From Aquitalea aquatica (GTDB lineage: Bacteria > Pseudomonadota > Gammaproteobacteria > Burkholderiales > Chromobacteriaceae), in the NCBI RefSeq assembly GCF_013911085.1, contig NZ_JACERN010000039.1, positions 186,001 through 250,000 of the forward strand: a stretch of 64,000 nucleotides of DNA. Direction: 5' to 3'. A program made the translations under genes and the position numbers. Every line of letters begins with the position of its first letter. Position 1 is the stretch's first letter. The notes beneath the pieces were generated by a model that worked only from the letters and a program-made list of their open reading frames with translations, was not told the origin of the DNA and searched no databases. Below are positions 18,159 through 26,179 of this stretch, one piece after another.

Positions 18159-19769
18159 TCAGACAAACAGCTTGCTGAACAACCAGTACAGGCTGGCCGA
18201 CAGCGCAATGGCTACCGGCAGGGTCAACACCCAGGCCATCAGCAGATTGCGGATGGTATCGATTTGCAGGCCGGAGCGATTGGCCGCCATGGTGCCGGCC
18301 ACGCCGGACGACAGCACATGGGTGGTGGAAACCGGCAGGCCGAAGGCATCGGCCGCCCCAATGGTGGTCATCGCCACCAGCTCGGCTGAGGCACCCTGGG
18401 CATAGGTCAGATGGGTTTTGCCTATCTTCTCGCCCACGGTCACCACGATACGGCGCCAGCCCACCATGGTGCCCAGCCCCAGTGCGATGGCGACAGTCAC
18501 TTTCACCCAGGTCGGGATGAATTTGGTGGAAGCATCCAGCTCGCCCTTGAAGGTTTTCAGATTGGCCAGCGTAGCCTGATTCAAGTGCGCCTCCTTGCTC
18601 TGCTGTAACAGGCGGATGGATTCGGAAGCCAGATACATGTCATTGCGCACATTGCCGACCGACTCCTCCGGCACGGCTGCCAGGCTGCCATGCGTTTCGA
18701 TCTGCCTGCCAATCTGGCCGGTTACGGCTGCCAGCGCTGGTACCACATCGGGCTGCCAGTGCTGGCTGCGGATGTAGCGGGTCAGTATGGCGCGCGGCTG
18801 TTGTGGCATCGGTGCCGGCACCGCTACTTGCAGCGACTGCTGGGTAGCCTGTGCCACCAGTACGAACTTGCCCATTTCGCTGGCCGGCAAGGCGCGGTTC
18901 AGACCATAGGACAGCGGTACTGTGCCCACCAGGATCAGCATGATCAGGCCCATGCCTTTCTGGCCATCGTTGGAACCGTGGGCAAACGACACCCCGGAGC
19001 AGGTGAGAACCAGCAGGCTGCGAATCCACCACGGCGGTGCTTCTTTGTTCTTGGGGGCTTCAAACAGCTGTGGCTGCTTGACCAGACGCTTGAGCAGTAC
19101 CAGTAGCAGGGCAGCACAGAAAAAGCCCACCAGCGGCGACAGCAGCAGCGAATAACCCACCTTGCTCACCTGGGTCCAGTCCACACCGCTGGTACCGTCG
19201 CGGCCATGCATCAGCGCATTGGCAATGCCCACGCCGATGATGGAGCCGATCAGCGTATGCGATGAGGAGGCAGGCAGGCCTAGCCACCAGGTGCCCAGAT
19301 TCCACAGAATGGCGGCAATCAGCAGCGCAAACACCATGGCAAAGCCGGCGCTGGAGCCTACTTGCAGGATCAGCTCTACCGGCAGCAGCGAAATGATGCC
19401 AAAGGCTACCGCACCGCTGGAGGTGAGTACCCCGAGGAAATTGAACAGGCCAGACCACACCACGGCCACATGCGGGGGCAGCGAGTGAGTGTAAATCACC
19501 GTGGCCACGGCATTGGCCGTGTCATGGAAGCCATTGACGAACTCGAAACCCAGGGCAATCAGCAAGGCCAGAATCAGCAGCAGGATGGAAATCCAGCTGC
19601 CATGGCGGGCGATGGTGTCATTGACATCGTGAAACAGATTGAGTCCGGCAAACAGCAAGCCACCCGCCAGCAAGGCCACGAACAATAATACGGTGCTGCT
19701 GTTGGTGGGGCGGTGCATTGCCGTTGCGGCCGTGCTGCGACTGAGCGCCACCTCGGAAGACTGGTCCAT
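18159..19769 (-). CDS. Inorganic phosphate transporter, Pit family
   Basis: A 536-aa polytopic membrane protein of the PiT family (low-affinity phosphate/proton or sodium symport). Both family signatures are present. The N-terminal half has LGFEFVNGFHDTANAVATVI and LGLPASSSHTLIGSIIGVGI. The C-terminal half has FAHGSNDGQKGMGLI and GLPVSTTHVLSSGVAG. A long cytoplasmic loop of about 130 residues separates the halves. ATG 19769 has a perfect AAGGAG upstream; an upstream in-frame start at 19799 is less likely. The symbol pitA is plausible but cannot be separated from other PiT paralogues. Confidence 0.9.
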   Translation of the reverse strand: MDQSSEVALSRSTAATAMHRPTNSSTVLLFVALLAGGLLFAGLNLFHDVNDTIARHGSWISILLLILALLIALGFEFVNGFHDTANAVATVIYTHSLPPHVAVVWSGLFNFLGVLTSSGAVAFGIISLLPVELILQVGSSAGFAMVFALLIAAILWNLGTWWLGLPASSSHTLIGSIIGVGIANALMHGRDGTSGVDWTQVSKVGYSLLLSPLVGFFCAALLLVLLKRLVKQPQLFEAPKNKEAPPWWIRSLLVLTCSGVSFAHGSNDGQKGMGLIMLILVGTVPLSYGLNRALPASEMGKFVLVAQATQQSLQVAVPAPMPQQPRAILTRYIRSQHWQPDVVPALAAVTGQIGRQIETHGSLAAVPEESVGNVRNDMYLASESIRLLQQSKEAHLNQATLANLKTFKGELDASTKFIPTWVKVTVAIALGLGTMVGWRRIVVTVGEKIGKTHLTYAQGASAELVAMTTIGAADAFGLPVSTTHVLSSGVAGTMAANRSGLQIDTIRNLLMAWVLTLPVAIALSASLYWLFSKLFV

Positions 19770-19927
19770 GAAAGCTCCTTGAAAATATTCAAGAAGCATT
19801 AATACGTGAGCCAGATTGCAGGGCGGTGACAGTAAGCTGTTGTTGATTGATTTAAAACAAAATTTAATATGCGGTCGCCCTTAGTGGCGGCCAGCCTGGG
19901 CGGTGAGGTGTGTGGATCGCGTAGTGT

Positions 19928-20389
19928 TCAGCGCTGACGGTGGTGAGCGATCAGTCGTGCCAGCGCTGCGCTTACCAGCGGATTGCTCACCTGTTGCGCG
20001 CCTGCTTCGATCTCTTCCAGCGCTTGCTGACTGATGCCGATGCGCTTGGGTGGCGGGGGCGGCGGGTTCAGATGTATGTCCACCTTGATACGGATCTTGC
20101 TGGCGCTATAGCCACGCGATTCCAGTGGCAGCAGCAGGCTGTTGCCCATCATGCGTAGCCGGGCGGCCACGATGCCGTTATGAGCAAACACCACCAGCTC
20201 GCCATCACGAATACGCACGGCGCGACAGGCCTCAGCCAACTGCGGCGGCAACTGGCTGCGAAAAGCCTGATCCAGCGCCATCAGCGCATTGGCCTCGCGG
20301 GTCAGCTGCGACAGCGTGCTGTCCGTGCGGGCGATATCCTGAAACTGGCGTTCCGACATGGTGGCTCTGAACTGGGGGTAATCAGCCAT
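19928..20389 (-). CDS. DciA-like protein (DUF721), putative replicative helicase loader
   Basis: A 153-aa protein of the DUF721/DciA family. DciA proteins help load the replicative helicase DnaB in bacteria that lack DnaC. The N-terminal half (FRSQLPPQLAEACRAVRIRDGELVVFAHNG) carries the KH-like DUF721 core. It is followed by a proline run (NPPPPPPKR) and a short helical tail. In other Neisseriales and betaproteobacteria, as far as I recall, this gene lies close to secA. Here secA is about 8 kb away, with adhesin and ABC genes in between. Either ATG 20389 or ATG 20359 could be the start; neither has a good ribosome binding site. Confidence 0.75.
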   Translation of the reverse strand: MADYPQFRATMSERQFQDIARTDSTLSQLTREANALMALDQAFRSQLPPQLAEACRAVRIRDGELVVFAHNGIVAARLRMMGNSLLLPLESRGYSASKIRIKVDIHLNPPPPPPKRIGISQQALEEIEAGAQQVSNPLVSAALARLIAHHRQR

Positions 20390-20575
20390 TGTAGCCGATT
20401 AACTTCCTGCCCACCCAGGCGCATGGTGAAGGTCAGACCCATGCCGGCGTATATTCACCTGCCGCAGAGCCCGCTGCAGCTGTTGTCGGAACCAGCGAAA
20501 TTAACGCCCATGCTTGCATGGAGTGGTCATTTGATCTTTGAAAGAGCCTGATTGCCACCAGTGCAAGTCGTATTT

Positions 20576-21667
20576 CTATTGATATGAAAAAGTAAAGGTG
20601 GCAGTGGTTGAGAGTGTACCTGCTGTAATCGCTCCCGTACGAATATAGGAAACAGAAAGCGGAAAACTCTGTTGTCCGGAAAAGGTGCGCAAGAAAAATT
20701 GATTGGTATTGCCACTGCTAGCAGAATCAGGACCGTAATTGACAGTATTGCTGTTGTAACTGAGTTGCATGCCAACGCCTTTTGAAGTGGATCCGCTATC
20801 TGGTGTTAAAATATTGCCGGTTTGGGTTGGACTGTTTTTGTCGGTAAAAGTAATGTACAAATTAGTGGAATACGAACAATTAATATTGATATTGAAGGTT
20901 GTGCTACCTGTTGTGCTATTCAGGTTTGGTAATTGATTGGCAGTAATAGAGGGAAGGTTGACAGGGTTGGGGCTAATGGAGTTAGTGCAACTATTATTGA
21001 CAATATTGGATGGTGTGGTGATGAGCGGCCTTGTGGTATCAGTACCGCCTGTTGAAAGGTAGGATACAGAATAGATTTGATTACTTAAATCTAATGTGCC
21101 GCTGCCGACCTGATTGGCTATTTTATAAAACTGCAAATAAAAAGTGACATAGTAGCTCATTAAAACATTAGAGCCGCACGAAAAGAAATTATTTGGTTCG
21201 TAAGGTTGGTTCGGGTAGGAGCTGTCCGTCTCGCCAATCCAGGCTGGTGTTGTTATTGATGGACATGCGATATTGCCAGATCCGGATGATACATAACCGG
21301 TTAGGCCGAGCGCATAGCCAATTCCGGGTATGTTGGTGCTGAAAATACGCCGGCCATTGATAGTGCTTACATAACTGCCGCTAGTATAAATTCCGAAAAT
21401 CATCATTTTCCCAATGCCGACGCCAGGGCATGTAAATTGCTTATTGTTGGCTGGGGTAGACATGACTAAGCCACCAATTGGGCTATTGATCGCTAGGGAA
21501 TCAAAATTCTGATTAAAAGAGGGAAGTGTAATGCTGTTGCCTGTTCCGGGGGTGCAGGCAGCATGAGCATTGATCGTAAATAGTATCGTAGTGAGTAGTA
21601 AAGAGAGCAAAGAAAATAAATTGCAACGAGAAAAATCTGTAGAGTATGACATTTCGATCATTACCAT
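20576..21667 (-). CDS. Two-domain fimbrial adhesin-like protein, copy 1
   Basis: A 363-aa secreted protein. A signal peptide (LFSLLSLLLTTILFTINAHA) is followed by an N-terminal domain of about 190 residues with four cysteines. A C-terminal pilin-like domain carries the terminal strand TLSTTATFTFSYQ, as in chaperone-usher tip adhesins. NIPGIGYALGL and SPNPVNLPSI are shared with the two neighbouring copies. The coding sequence is clearly AT-richer than the surrounding genes, suggesting acquisition. No chaperone, usher or major pilin gene is in the window. ATG 21667 or 21652 may be used; neither has a clear Shine-Dalgarno. Receptor unknown. Confidence 0.65.
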   Translation of the reverse strand: MVMIEMSYSTDFSRCNLFSLLSLLLTTILFTINAHAACTPGTGNSITLPSFNQNFDSLAINSPIGGLVMSTPANNKQFTCPGVGIGKMMIFGIYTSGSYVSTINGRRIFSTNIPGIGYALGLTGYVSSGSGNIACPSITTPAWIGETDSSYPNQPYEPNNFFSCGSNVLMSYYVTFYLQFYKIANQVGSGTLDLSNQIYSVSYLSTGGTDTTRPLITTPSNIVNNSCTNSISPNPVNLPSITANQLPNLNSTTGSTTFNININCSYSTNLYITFTDKNSPTQTGNILTPDSGSTSKGVGMQLSYNSNTVNYGPDSASSGNTNQFFLRTFSGQQSFPLSVSYIRTGAITAGTLSTTATFTFSYQ

Positions 21668-21691
21668 TTTAAGTGCGATGATAATATAAAA

Positions 21692-21726
21692 AATTGATGT
21701 GCTTTTGCAGTAGGAACTTTCTTAAA
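21692..21726 (-). promoter_or_regulatory. Conserved upstream block of adhesin copy 1
   Basis: On the minus strand this reads TTTAAGAAA, three variable bases, CCTACTGCAA, then CACAT a few bases on. The same block is found before copy 2. It lies 25-60 bp upstream of the start codon, so it probably includes the promoter. Confidence 0.4.
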
Positions 21727-21782
21727 CATAGATGATAATGCAAGAAAGTCCATCATGGGGTATGAATTATGCCAAATATATA

Positions 21783-21813
21783 AAGGCCGACCTGTTTCCA
21801 GGTCGGCCTTTTT
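21783..21813 (-). terminator. Terminator hairpin A, downstream of adhesin copy 2
   Basis: AAGGCCGACCTG and CAGGTCGGCCTT pair over 12 bp around a TTTC loop, with T-rich flanks on both sides. It is a near-copy of the hairpins at 23208 and 24789. Confidence 0.8.
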
Positions 21814-21991
21814 CGTAATGCGGCGTAGTTGCGTTACCCTTTGTTATCTGTCAGTTGCTTCATCTGTATGGATGGTTTTGGCGTGGTTCTTGCAAGCAAG
21901 TCTCCATTGTTCGCGTGGCAGGGTTGCTTACTGACTGGCATGCGTCGTAGTTATCTGACATTTTTTTCAATAAATGCAACGCTGTTATTGA

Positions 21992-23065
21992 TTACTGATA
22001 GGAAAAAGTGAATGTGGCAGTTGTTGATAAAGTGCCGGGTGATACGGCTCCAGTGCGGATATAGGCCGCCGAAAATGGGAAATTCTGCTGCCCAGAGAAG
22101 GTCTTCAGAAAGAACTGATTGGTGTTGCCACTATTTTCGGAGTCCGGTCCGTAATGAATGATATGGCTATCGTAGCGTAGCTGTGTGCCGACGCCGCTGG
22201 CGGTTGAGTTATTGTCAGGTGTCAGGATATTGCCAATTTGGCCTAAATTGTTTTTGTCGGAAAAAGTGACATATAAGTTGGTGGCGTTTGAGCATGTGGT
22301 ATTGATATTAAAAGTAGTGCTACCCGCCGTGCTGTTTATAAAGGGTAGCTGACCCGCATTAATGGTGGGTAAATTGACGGGGTTTGGCGAGACGGAGCTG
22401 GTGCAGCTGATATTGGTAACGTTGGATGGCGTGGTAATCAAAGGCAGCTTGCCATAGATAATGCCATTGCTGGGCGAGAAATATACTGTCGAATAGATTT
22501 GATTGCTCAGGTCCAGTGTGCCACTGCCAACGGAATGAGATATTTTATAAAACTGTAGATAGAAAGTGGCTGAATAACTGGATACCAGCGAAGAGCTACA
22601 GCTGAAAAAGTTATTTGGGCTGTAGGGTTCATTGTCATAGTGACCATCAGGCTCTCCTATCCAGCTGGGCGTAGGTGTCATGCACGAATGAGTGCCATAG
22701 CTATCTGATATAGTTCCGTCAACGCCAACAGCATAGCCAATGCCCGGGATATTAGTGTTATACACGCGGCGGCCATCGATGGTGGTGACGTAGCTGCCCG
22801 TGGTGTATATGCCGTAAACGTGTGCATTGCCGGGGCGTAGACCAGTGCAATTAAACTGCCTGACCTTGGCCGACATGACCTGACCACCAATGGGGCTGTT
22901 AATCGGCAGGGCATTCAGGTTTTGATTGAAGGAAGGTAGCGCAATACTGTTGGGTCCAACGACTGTACAGCTGGCGTGAGTATGTGCTGAAAGCAGCAGG
23001 GTAATGAGTAGCAGGGCAAGCAGTGTAAAAATTTTACGGTTGAAACTATGAATTGAACGTAGCAT
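21992..23065 (-). CDS. Two-domain fimbrial adhesin-like protein, copy 2
   Basis: A 357-aa secreted protein with the same architecture as the gene downstream of it: a signal peptide ending SAHTHA, an N-terminal domain and a C-terminal pilin-type domain ending TLSTTATFTFSYQ. By eye it shares roughly 60% of residues with copy 1, highest in the pilin domain (FFLKTFSGQQNFPFS, NILTPDNNSTASGVG). The N-terminal domains differ more (RQFNCTGLRPGNAHVYG against QFTCPGVGIGKMMIFG), as expected if they face different receptors or immune pressure. Base composition is AT-rich like copy 1. The ATG at 23065 has no clear Shine-Dalgarno. Confidence 0.65.
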   Translation of the reverse strand: MLRSIHSFNRKIFTLLALLLITLLLSAHTHASCTVVGPNSIALPSFNQNLNALPINSPIGGQVMSAKVRQFNCTGLRPGNAHVYGIYTTGSYVTTIDGRRVYNTNIPGIGYAVGVDGTISDSYGTHSCMTPTPSWIGEPDGHYDNEPYSPNNFFSCSSSLVSSYSATFYLQFYKISHSVGSGTLDLSNQIYSTVYFSPSNGIIYGKLPLITTPSNVTNISCTSSVSPNPVNLPTINAGQLPFINSTAGSTTFNINTTCSNATNLYVTFSDKNNLGQIGNILTPDNNSTASGVGTQLRYDSHIIHYGPDSENSGNTNQFFLKTFSGQQNFPFSAAYIRTGAVSPGTLSTTATFTFSYQ

Positions 23066-23114
23066 TTTAAAATTACCGTTACAAGTATTGATGGTGATTT
23101 CAAAATATATAAGC

Positions 23115-23150
23115 TTTTCATGTGATATTGCAGTAGGCGTTTTCTTAAAG
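23115..23150 (-). promoter_or_regulatory. Conserved upstream block of adhesin copy 2
   Basis: The minus strand carries TTTAAGAAA, three variable bases, CCTACTGCAA, then CACAT, matching the block before copy 1. It lies about 50-85 bp before the start codon. Confidence 0.4.
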
Positions 23151-23207
23151 ATGGCTGCGATTCCGTAAGCATGTATCGTAATGCCGGCGTTCTGGGCCCA
23201 ATAGATA

Positions 23208-23235
23208 AAGGCCGACCTGTTGCCAGGTCGGCCTT
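23208..23235 (-). terminator. Terminator hairpin B, downstream of adhesin copy 3
   Basis: A 12-bp perfect stem AAGGCCGACCTG / CAGGTCGGCCTT around TTGC. The sequence beyond it (23236-23283) continues to match the region after the ABC ATPase gene. Confidence 0.8.
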
Positions 23236-23273
23236 GTCATTGCTGCGCTATGTAGTCGCACTAGCGCTTTACT

Positions 23274-23450
23274 GTGCGCCTTCCCGATTTTCCGGGTCAG
23301 TCTTCTTGCCCAGCAGTACCAGTGAGTTAGGCTAGGTGCTGTGGCGGTAGTAAGCATCTGTCGACAGCGAATTGGCCATGGTGGCTATTGCTAGGGAAAC
23401 TTGACCTTGTTGTTGAGTGATTCCTTGCTCAGTAGTGCCGCCAAGGCTTA
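23274..23450 (-). pseudogene. Possible small gene remnant sharing its last codons with the ABC ATPase gene
   Basis: On the minus strand a frame reads through TTEQGITQQQGQVSLAIATM, then to DAYYRHST, meets TAG, and continues to LLGKKTDPENREGAQ and a TAA. The last four codons (EGAQ) and the stop equal those of the ABC ATPase gene at 24850. The rest has no similarity that I recognise. It could be a chance open frame; the shared 3' end is the firm part. Confidence 0.25.
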
Positions 23451-24497
23451 TTGATAGGACAGGGTAAAGGTTGCTGTAGAAGACAGTAGTCCTGCTGCCA
23501 AGGGGCCGGTGCGGGTATAACTTGCACTGAATAAAAAATTTTGTTGGCCGGAAAAACGGTCGAGGAAAAATTGGTTTAGATCACCTGGTGTCGGTGAATC
23601 GGGCCCAAAGCCGATTAAATTGCCATTGTGCCAGAGCTGAATACCCACTCCGCCAGCGGTTGAGCTAGCATCTGGCAACAAAATGGAGCCAGTTTGATCG
23701 ACGGCATTTCTATCACCAAATGTAATATATAAGGAGGTGGTATAGGGGCAGTTAATGCTGATACGAAATGGAGTATCGCCGTAGCGGCTACCTATCGAAG
23801 GTAGTGCGGAGCTGGTGCTAATATCAGGTAGTTGGACTGGATTAGGACTGATGTTGACGGTGGAACAACTAGTGGCGGAAACGTTGAAATTATTAACTAG
23901 CAAGGGAATTTCCAGTGGTAAGTCGATGCCATCGTTGCGGACGATGCTGGCGATCATGCCGCTCAGGTTTACCGTGCCACTGCTCATTTCATTGGTGGTT
24001 TTGTAAAAGCGAAGCATCAATGCAGCAGCCCATGGATTGTTAATGCCACTACCGACGGAGACGCAGCTATAATATTTCTGCTTGTCTAAGCTGACGCCAT
24101 TGTCGCGTGAATAGCCATCACTACCTGGGCAGAGTGTGGCTGACTGGCCAAGAGCATAGCCAATGCCTGGTAGATTGGTGGCGTAGATTCTCAGGCCATT
24201 AAATGAAGTCAGATATGGGCTGTTGGTTTTGAATCCAAGCATGGATTGCCTGGAAAAGGTGCAATTGAATTGTACTGGATTGTTACTGGCCAGTTCATTG
24301 AGCTGGAGCCGGCTGCCCACGCGGATATCGCGGCTGATGCTGACGTCTGGAAGGAAAATGATGCTACTCTGGCCCGGATTACATCCGCTGGCAGGATCAG
24401 TAGCTGCTAGTGCGGGCGGTGCTGCGCAGAGTGTGATCAGCCATAGCAAGTAGGGAGTCAGGCGGTTGGGGGAAATACCGGCTGCTAAGTGGGTCAT
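23448..24497 (-). CDS. Two-domain fimbrial adhesin-like protein, copy 3
   Basis: A 349-aa secreted protein, more distant from copies 1 and 2 but with the same plan. It has a signal peptide ending AAPPALA, an N-terminal domain with LRIYATNLPGIGYALG, and a C-terminal pilin-like domain with ISPNPVQLPDIS, YITFGDRNAVDQTGSILLPD and the terminal strand STATFTLSYQ. GC content is closer to the chromosome than in copies 1 and 2. ATG 24497 is chosen because AGGAG lies 8 nt upstream; a longer frame begins at 24566. As the most diverged copy it may be the ancestral one (inference). Confidence 0.65.
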   Translation of the reverse strand: MTHLAAGISPNRLTPYLLWLITLCAAPPALAATDPASGCNPGQSSIIFLPDVSISRDIRVGSRLQLNELASNNPVQFNCTFSRQSMLGFKTNSPYLTSFNGLRIYATNLPGIGYALGQSATLCPGSDGYSRDNGVSLDKQKYYSCVSVGSGINNPWAAALMLRFYKTTNEMSSGTVNLSGMIASIVRNDGIDLPLEIPLLVNNFNVSATSCSTVNISPNPVQLPDISTSSALPSIGSRYGDTPFRISINCPYTTSLYITFGDRNAVDQTGSILLPDASSTAGGVGIQLWHNGNLIGFGPDSPTPGDLNQFFLDRFSGQQNFLFSASYTRTGPLAAGLLSSTATFTLSYQ

Positions 24498-24849
24498 GGT
24501 ACAGGCTCCTATACAAGTATGAGCTGCAACAATATGCCTCTGCCTGCTGTGGTGTGTCTGGCTCATTTCTTGTTCCAGACATGAACACTCTTCTCTGAGG
24601 GCGCATGTTCATGTTGTGCCTGGCTGTCAAAACCCGCTAATAACACCCCGGCACCGGCATCACGCCTTCTTGTGGCCTGCGCCGGCACGTCTTGATCCAG
24701 GGTTATGCGAGGTTTTATAAGTGATGCTAAGCAATCTACCGATTGTGGCTATGGTAACTACTGTCAAGCGGTGAGGTGTGCCACGCAAAAGGCCGACCTG
24801 TTGCCAGGCCGGCCTTGTCATTGCTGCGCTGTGTAGTTGCACTAGCGCT
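24498..24849. other. Spacer between ABC ATPase gene and adhesin copy 3
   Basis: 352 bp. It contains terminator hairpin C next to the ATPase gene and presumably the copy-3 promoter. The conserved upstream block of copies 1 and 2 is not visible here. No gene seen. Confidence 0.4.
24789..24816 (-). terminator. Terminator hairpin C, downstream of ABC ATPase gene
   Basis: AAGGCCGACCTG pairs with CAGGCCGGCCTT around TTGC, with one non-Watson-Crick position. It lies 33 bp past the ATPase stop codon and is the third copy of this hairpin. Confidence 0.7.
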
Positions 24850-26166
24850 TTACTGTGCGCCTTCTACATCTTCCATGCTGAAGGTTTCAGTGTGGTCGTT
24901 GTAGGAGAAGATTTCCGCGTAACGGCCCCAACTGATCACTGTATCCAGCGTTTCCTCGGCGGCGCTGTCGCTGAGTGAGTCTTCCAGTTCCTGCTCGAAA
25001 CGCAGGCGCGGTGCACGCTGGCCGGGGCGCTCTTGCAGCACGCGGCGGATGCGTGCCGCCAGCGGGATGTGTCGTAGCAGGTGCTCGGCAAAAATCACCT
25101 TGCGTTCCTGCGTGCCATAGTCGGCAAACAGCTTGCCGGCAGCGGTCAGTTCGATATCACCGTCGCGCAGTTCGACAAAGCCCAGGTGTTCCAGCGTTTC
25201 CGTTACCGGGAACAGGTCGTCCACCTCCAGCAGCAGCTTGCTGCCGATTTCCGGCAGGTCGGCGCGGCCGTTGTACGGTGCGGCGGCCAGTGCTTCCATC
25301 AGGCCGGCCATCAGGTTGGTGGAGACTTCGGTCAGCGGGCTGCCGATTTCCAGTTGTACCTTGTGCAGGGTGTCGGCGCTGCGGCGCTGGGTCATCAGCG
25401 CATAGATGTCGTCCACCATCTTGCGGAAAACCGGGTCCAGCCGGTTGCGCGGATGGGCGAACGGAACCTTGATCTCGGCCACCACCCGGCCCGGATTGGA
25501 CGACAGCACCATGATGCGGTCGCACATGAACACCGCTTCTTCGATGTTGTGGGTGACGATCAGGATGGACTTGATCGGCAGCTGCTTCTGGTTCCACAGG
25601 TCGAGCAGGTCGGTCCGCAGGGTTTCGGCGGTCAGCACGTCCAGCGCCGAGAACGGTTCGTCCATCAGTAGCAGGGTGGGGTTGACCACCAGGCCACGGG
25701 CGAAACCCACGCGCTGGCGCATGCCGCCGGACAGTTCGCGCGGATAGGCGTTTTCAAAGCCGTCCAGGCCGATCAGGTCGATGGCAGCCAGCGCGCGGCG
25801 GCGGCGCTCCTTGGGTTCCACACCCAGCGCTTCCAGTCCGGCTTCCACGTTTTGCAGCACGGTCAGCCAGGGGAAGAGGGCAAACGTCTGGAACACCATG
25901 GCCACGCCTTCGGCCGGGCCGTTCAGCGGTTGGCCGCAGTAGTTCACCTCGCCAGCGCTGGCCTGGATCAGGCCGGCAATGATACGCAGCAGGGTGGATT
26001 TGCCCGAGCCGGAGCGGCCCAGCAGGCCGACGATTTCACCTTCGTGCAGGGTGAGATTGACATCGTCCAGCACCTGGATGTCTTCTTCGCCGCCCTTGTG
26101 ATAGCCCTTGTCGACATGCTTGAGGGAGAAGATTTCCTGTCTCAGGGTTACGGTTTCTTGTGGCAT
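24850..26166 (-). CDS. NitT/TauT-type ABC transporter ATPase with AAA-associated C-terminal domain
   Basis: A 438-aa protein. Residues 10-260 form an ABC ATPase of the nitrate/sulfonate/taurine import group: Walker A GRSGSGKST (50-58), signature LSGGMRQRVGFARGL, Walker B LLLMDEPFSALD, switch VTHNIEEA. Residues about 265-438 form an added domain of the AAA-associated type found in a subgroup of these ATPases, with a winged-helix-like part (LEHLGFVELRDGDIELTAAG). The extension may regulate transport. ATG 26166 has AAGGGGGA upstream. It starts 14 bp after the permease stop codon. Substrate unknown. Confidence 0.85.
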   Translation of the reverse strand: MPQETVTLRQEIFSLKHVDKGYHKGGEEDIQVLDDVNLTLHEGEIVGLLGRSGSGKSTLLRIIAGLIQASAGEVNYCGQPLNGPAEGVAMVFQTFALFPWLTVLQNVEAGLEALGVEPKERRRRALAAIDLIGLDGFENAYPRELSGGMRQRVGFARGLVVNPTLLLMDEPFSALDVLTAETLRTDLLDLWNQKQLPIKSILIVTHNIEEAVFMCDRIMVLSSNPGRVVAEIKVPFAHPRNRLDPVFRKMVDDIYALMTQRRSADTLHKVQLEIGSPLTEVSTNLMAGLMEALAAAPYNGRADLPEIGSKLLLEVDDLFPVTETLEHLGFVELRDGDIELTAAGKLFADYGTQERKVIFAEHLLRHIPLAARIRRVLQERPGQRAPRLRFEQELEDSLSDSAAEETLDTVISWGRYAEIFSYNDHTETFSMEDVEGAQ

Positions 26167-26179
26167 GAGTTTCCCCCTT

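Larger units (their letters stand above)
21668..21991. other. Spacer between adhesin copies 1 and 2
   Basis: 324 bp, AT-rich, without a gene. It holds the copy-1 upstream block (about 21692-21726), which is conserved with copy 2, and a terminator hairpin (21783-21810) serving copy 2. The rest shows nothing recognisable. Confidence 0.5.
23066..23447. other. Spacer between adhesin copies 2 and 3, with duplicated ABC-gene tail
   Basis: 382 bp without an intact gene. It holds the copy-2 upstream block (23115-23150), terminator hairpin B (23208-23235) and a stretch of about 75 bp that nearly matches the end of the ABC ATPase gene and its terminator. Upstream of that, one minus-strand frame stays open from the adhesin end except for a single TAG. 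It ends with LLGKKTDPENREGAQ, so it may be a gene remnant. Confidence 0.5.
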
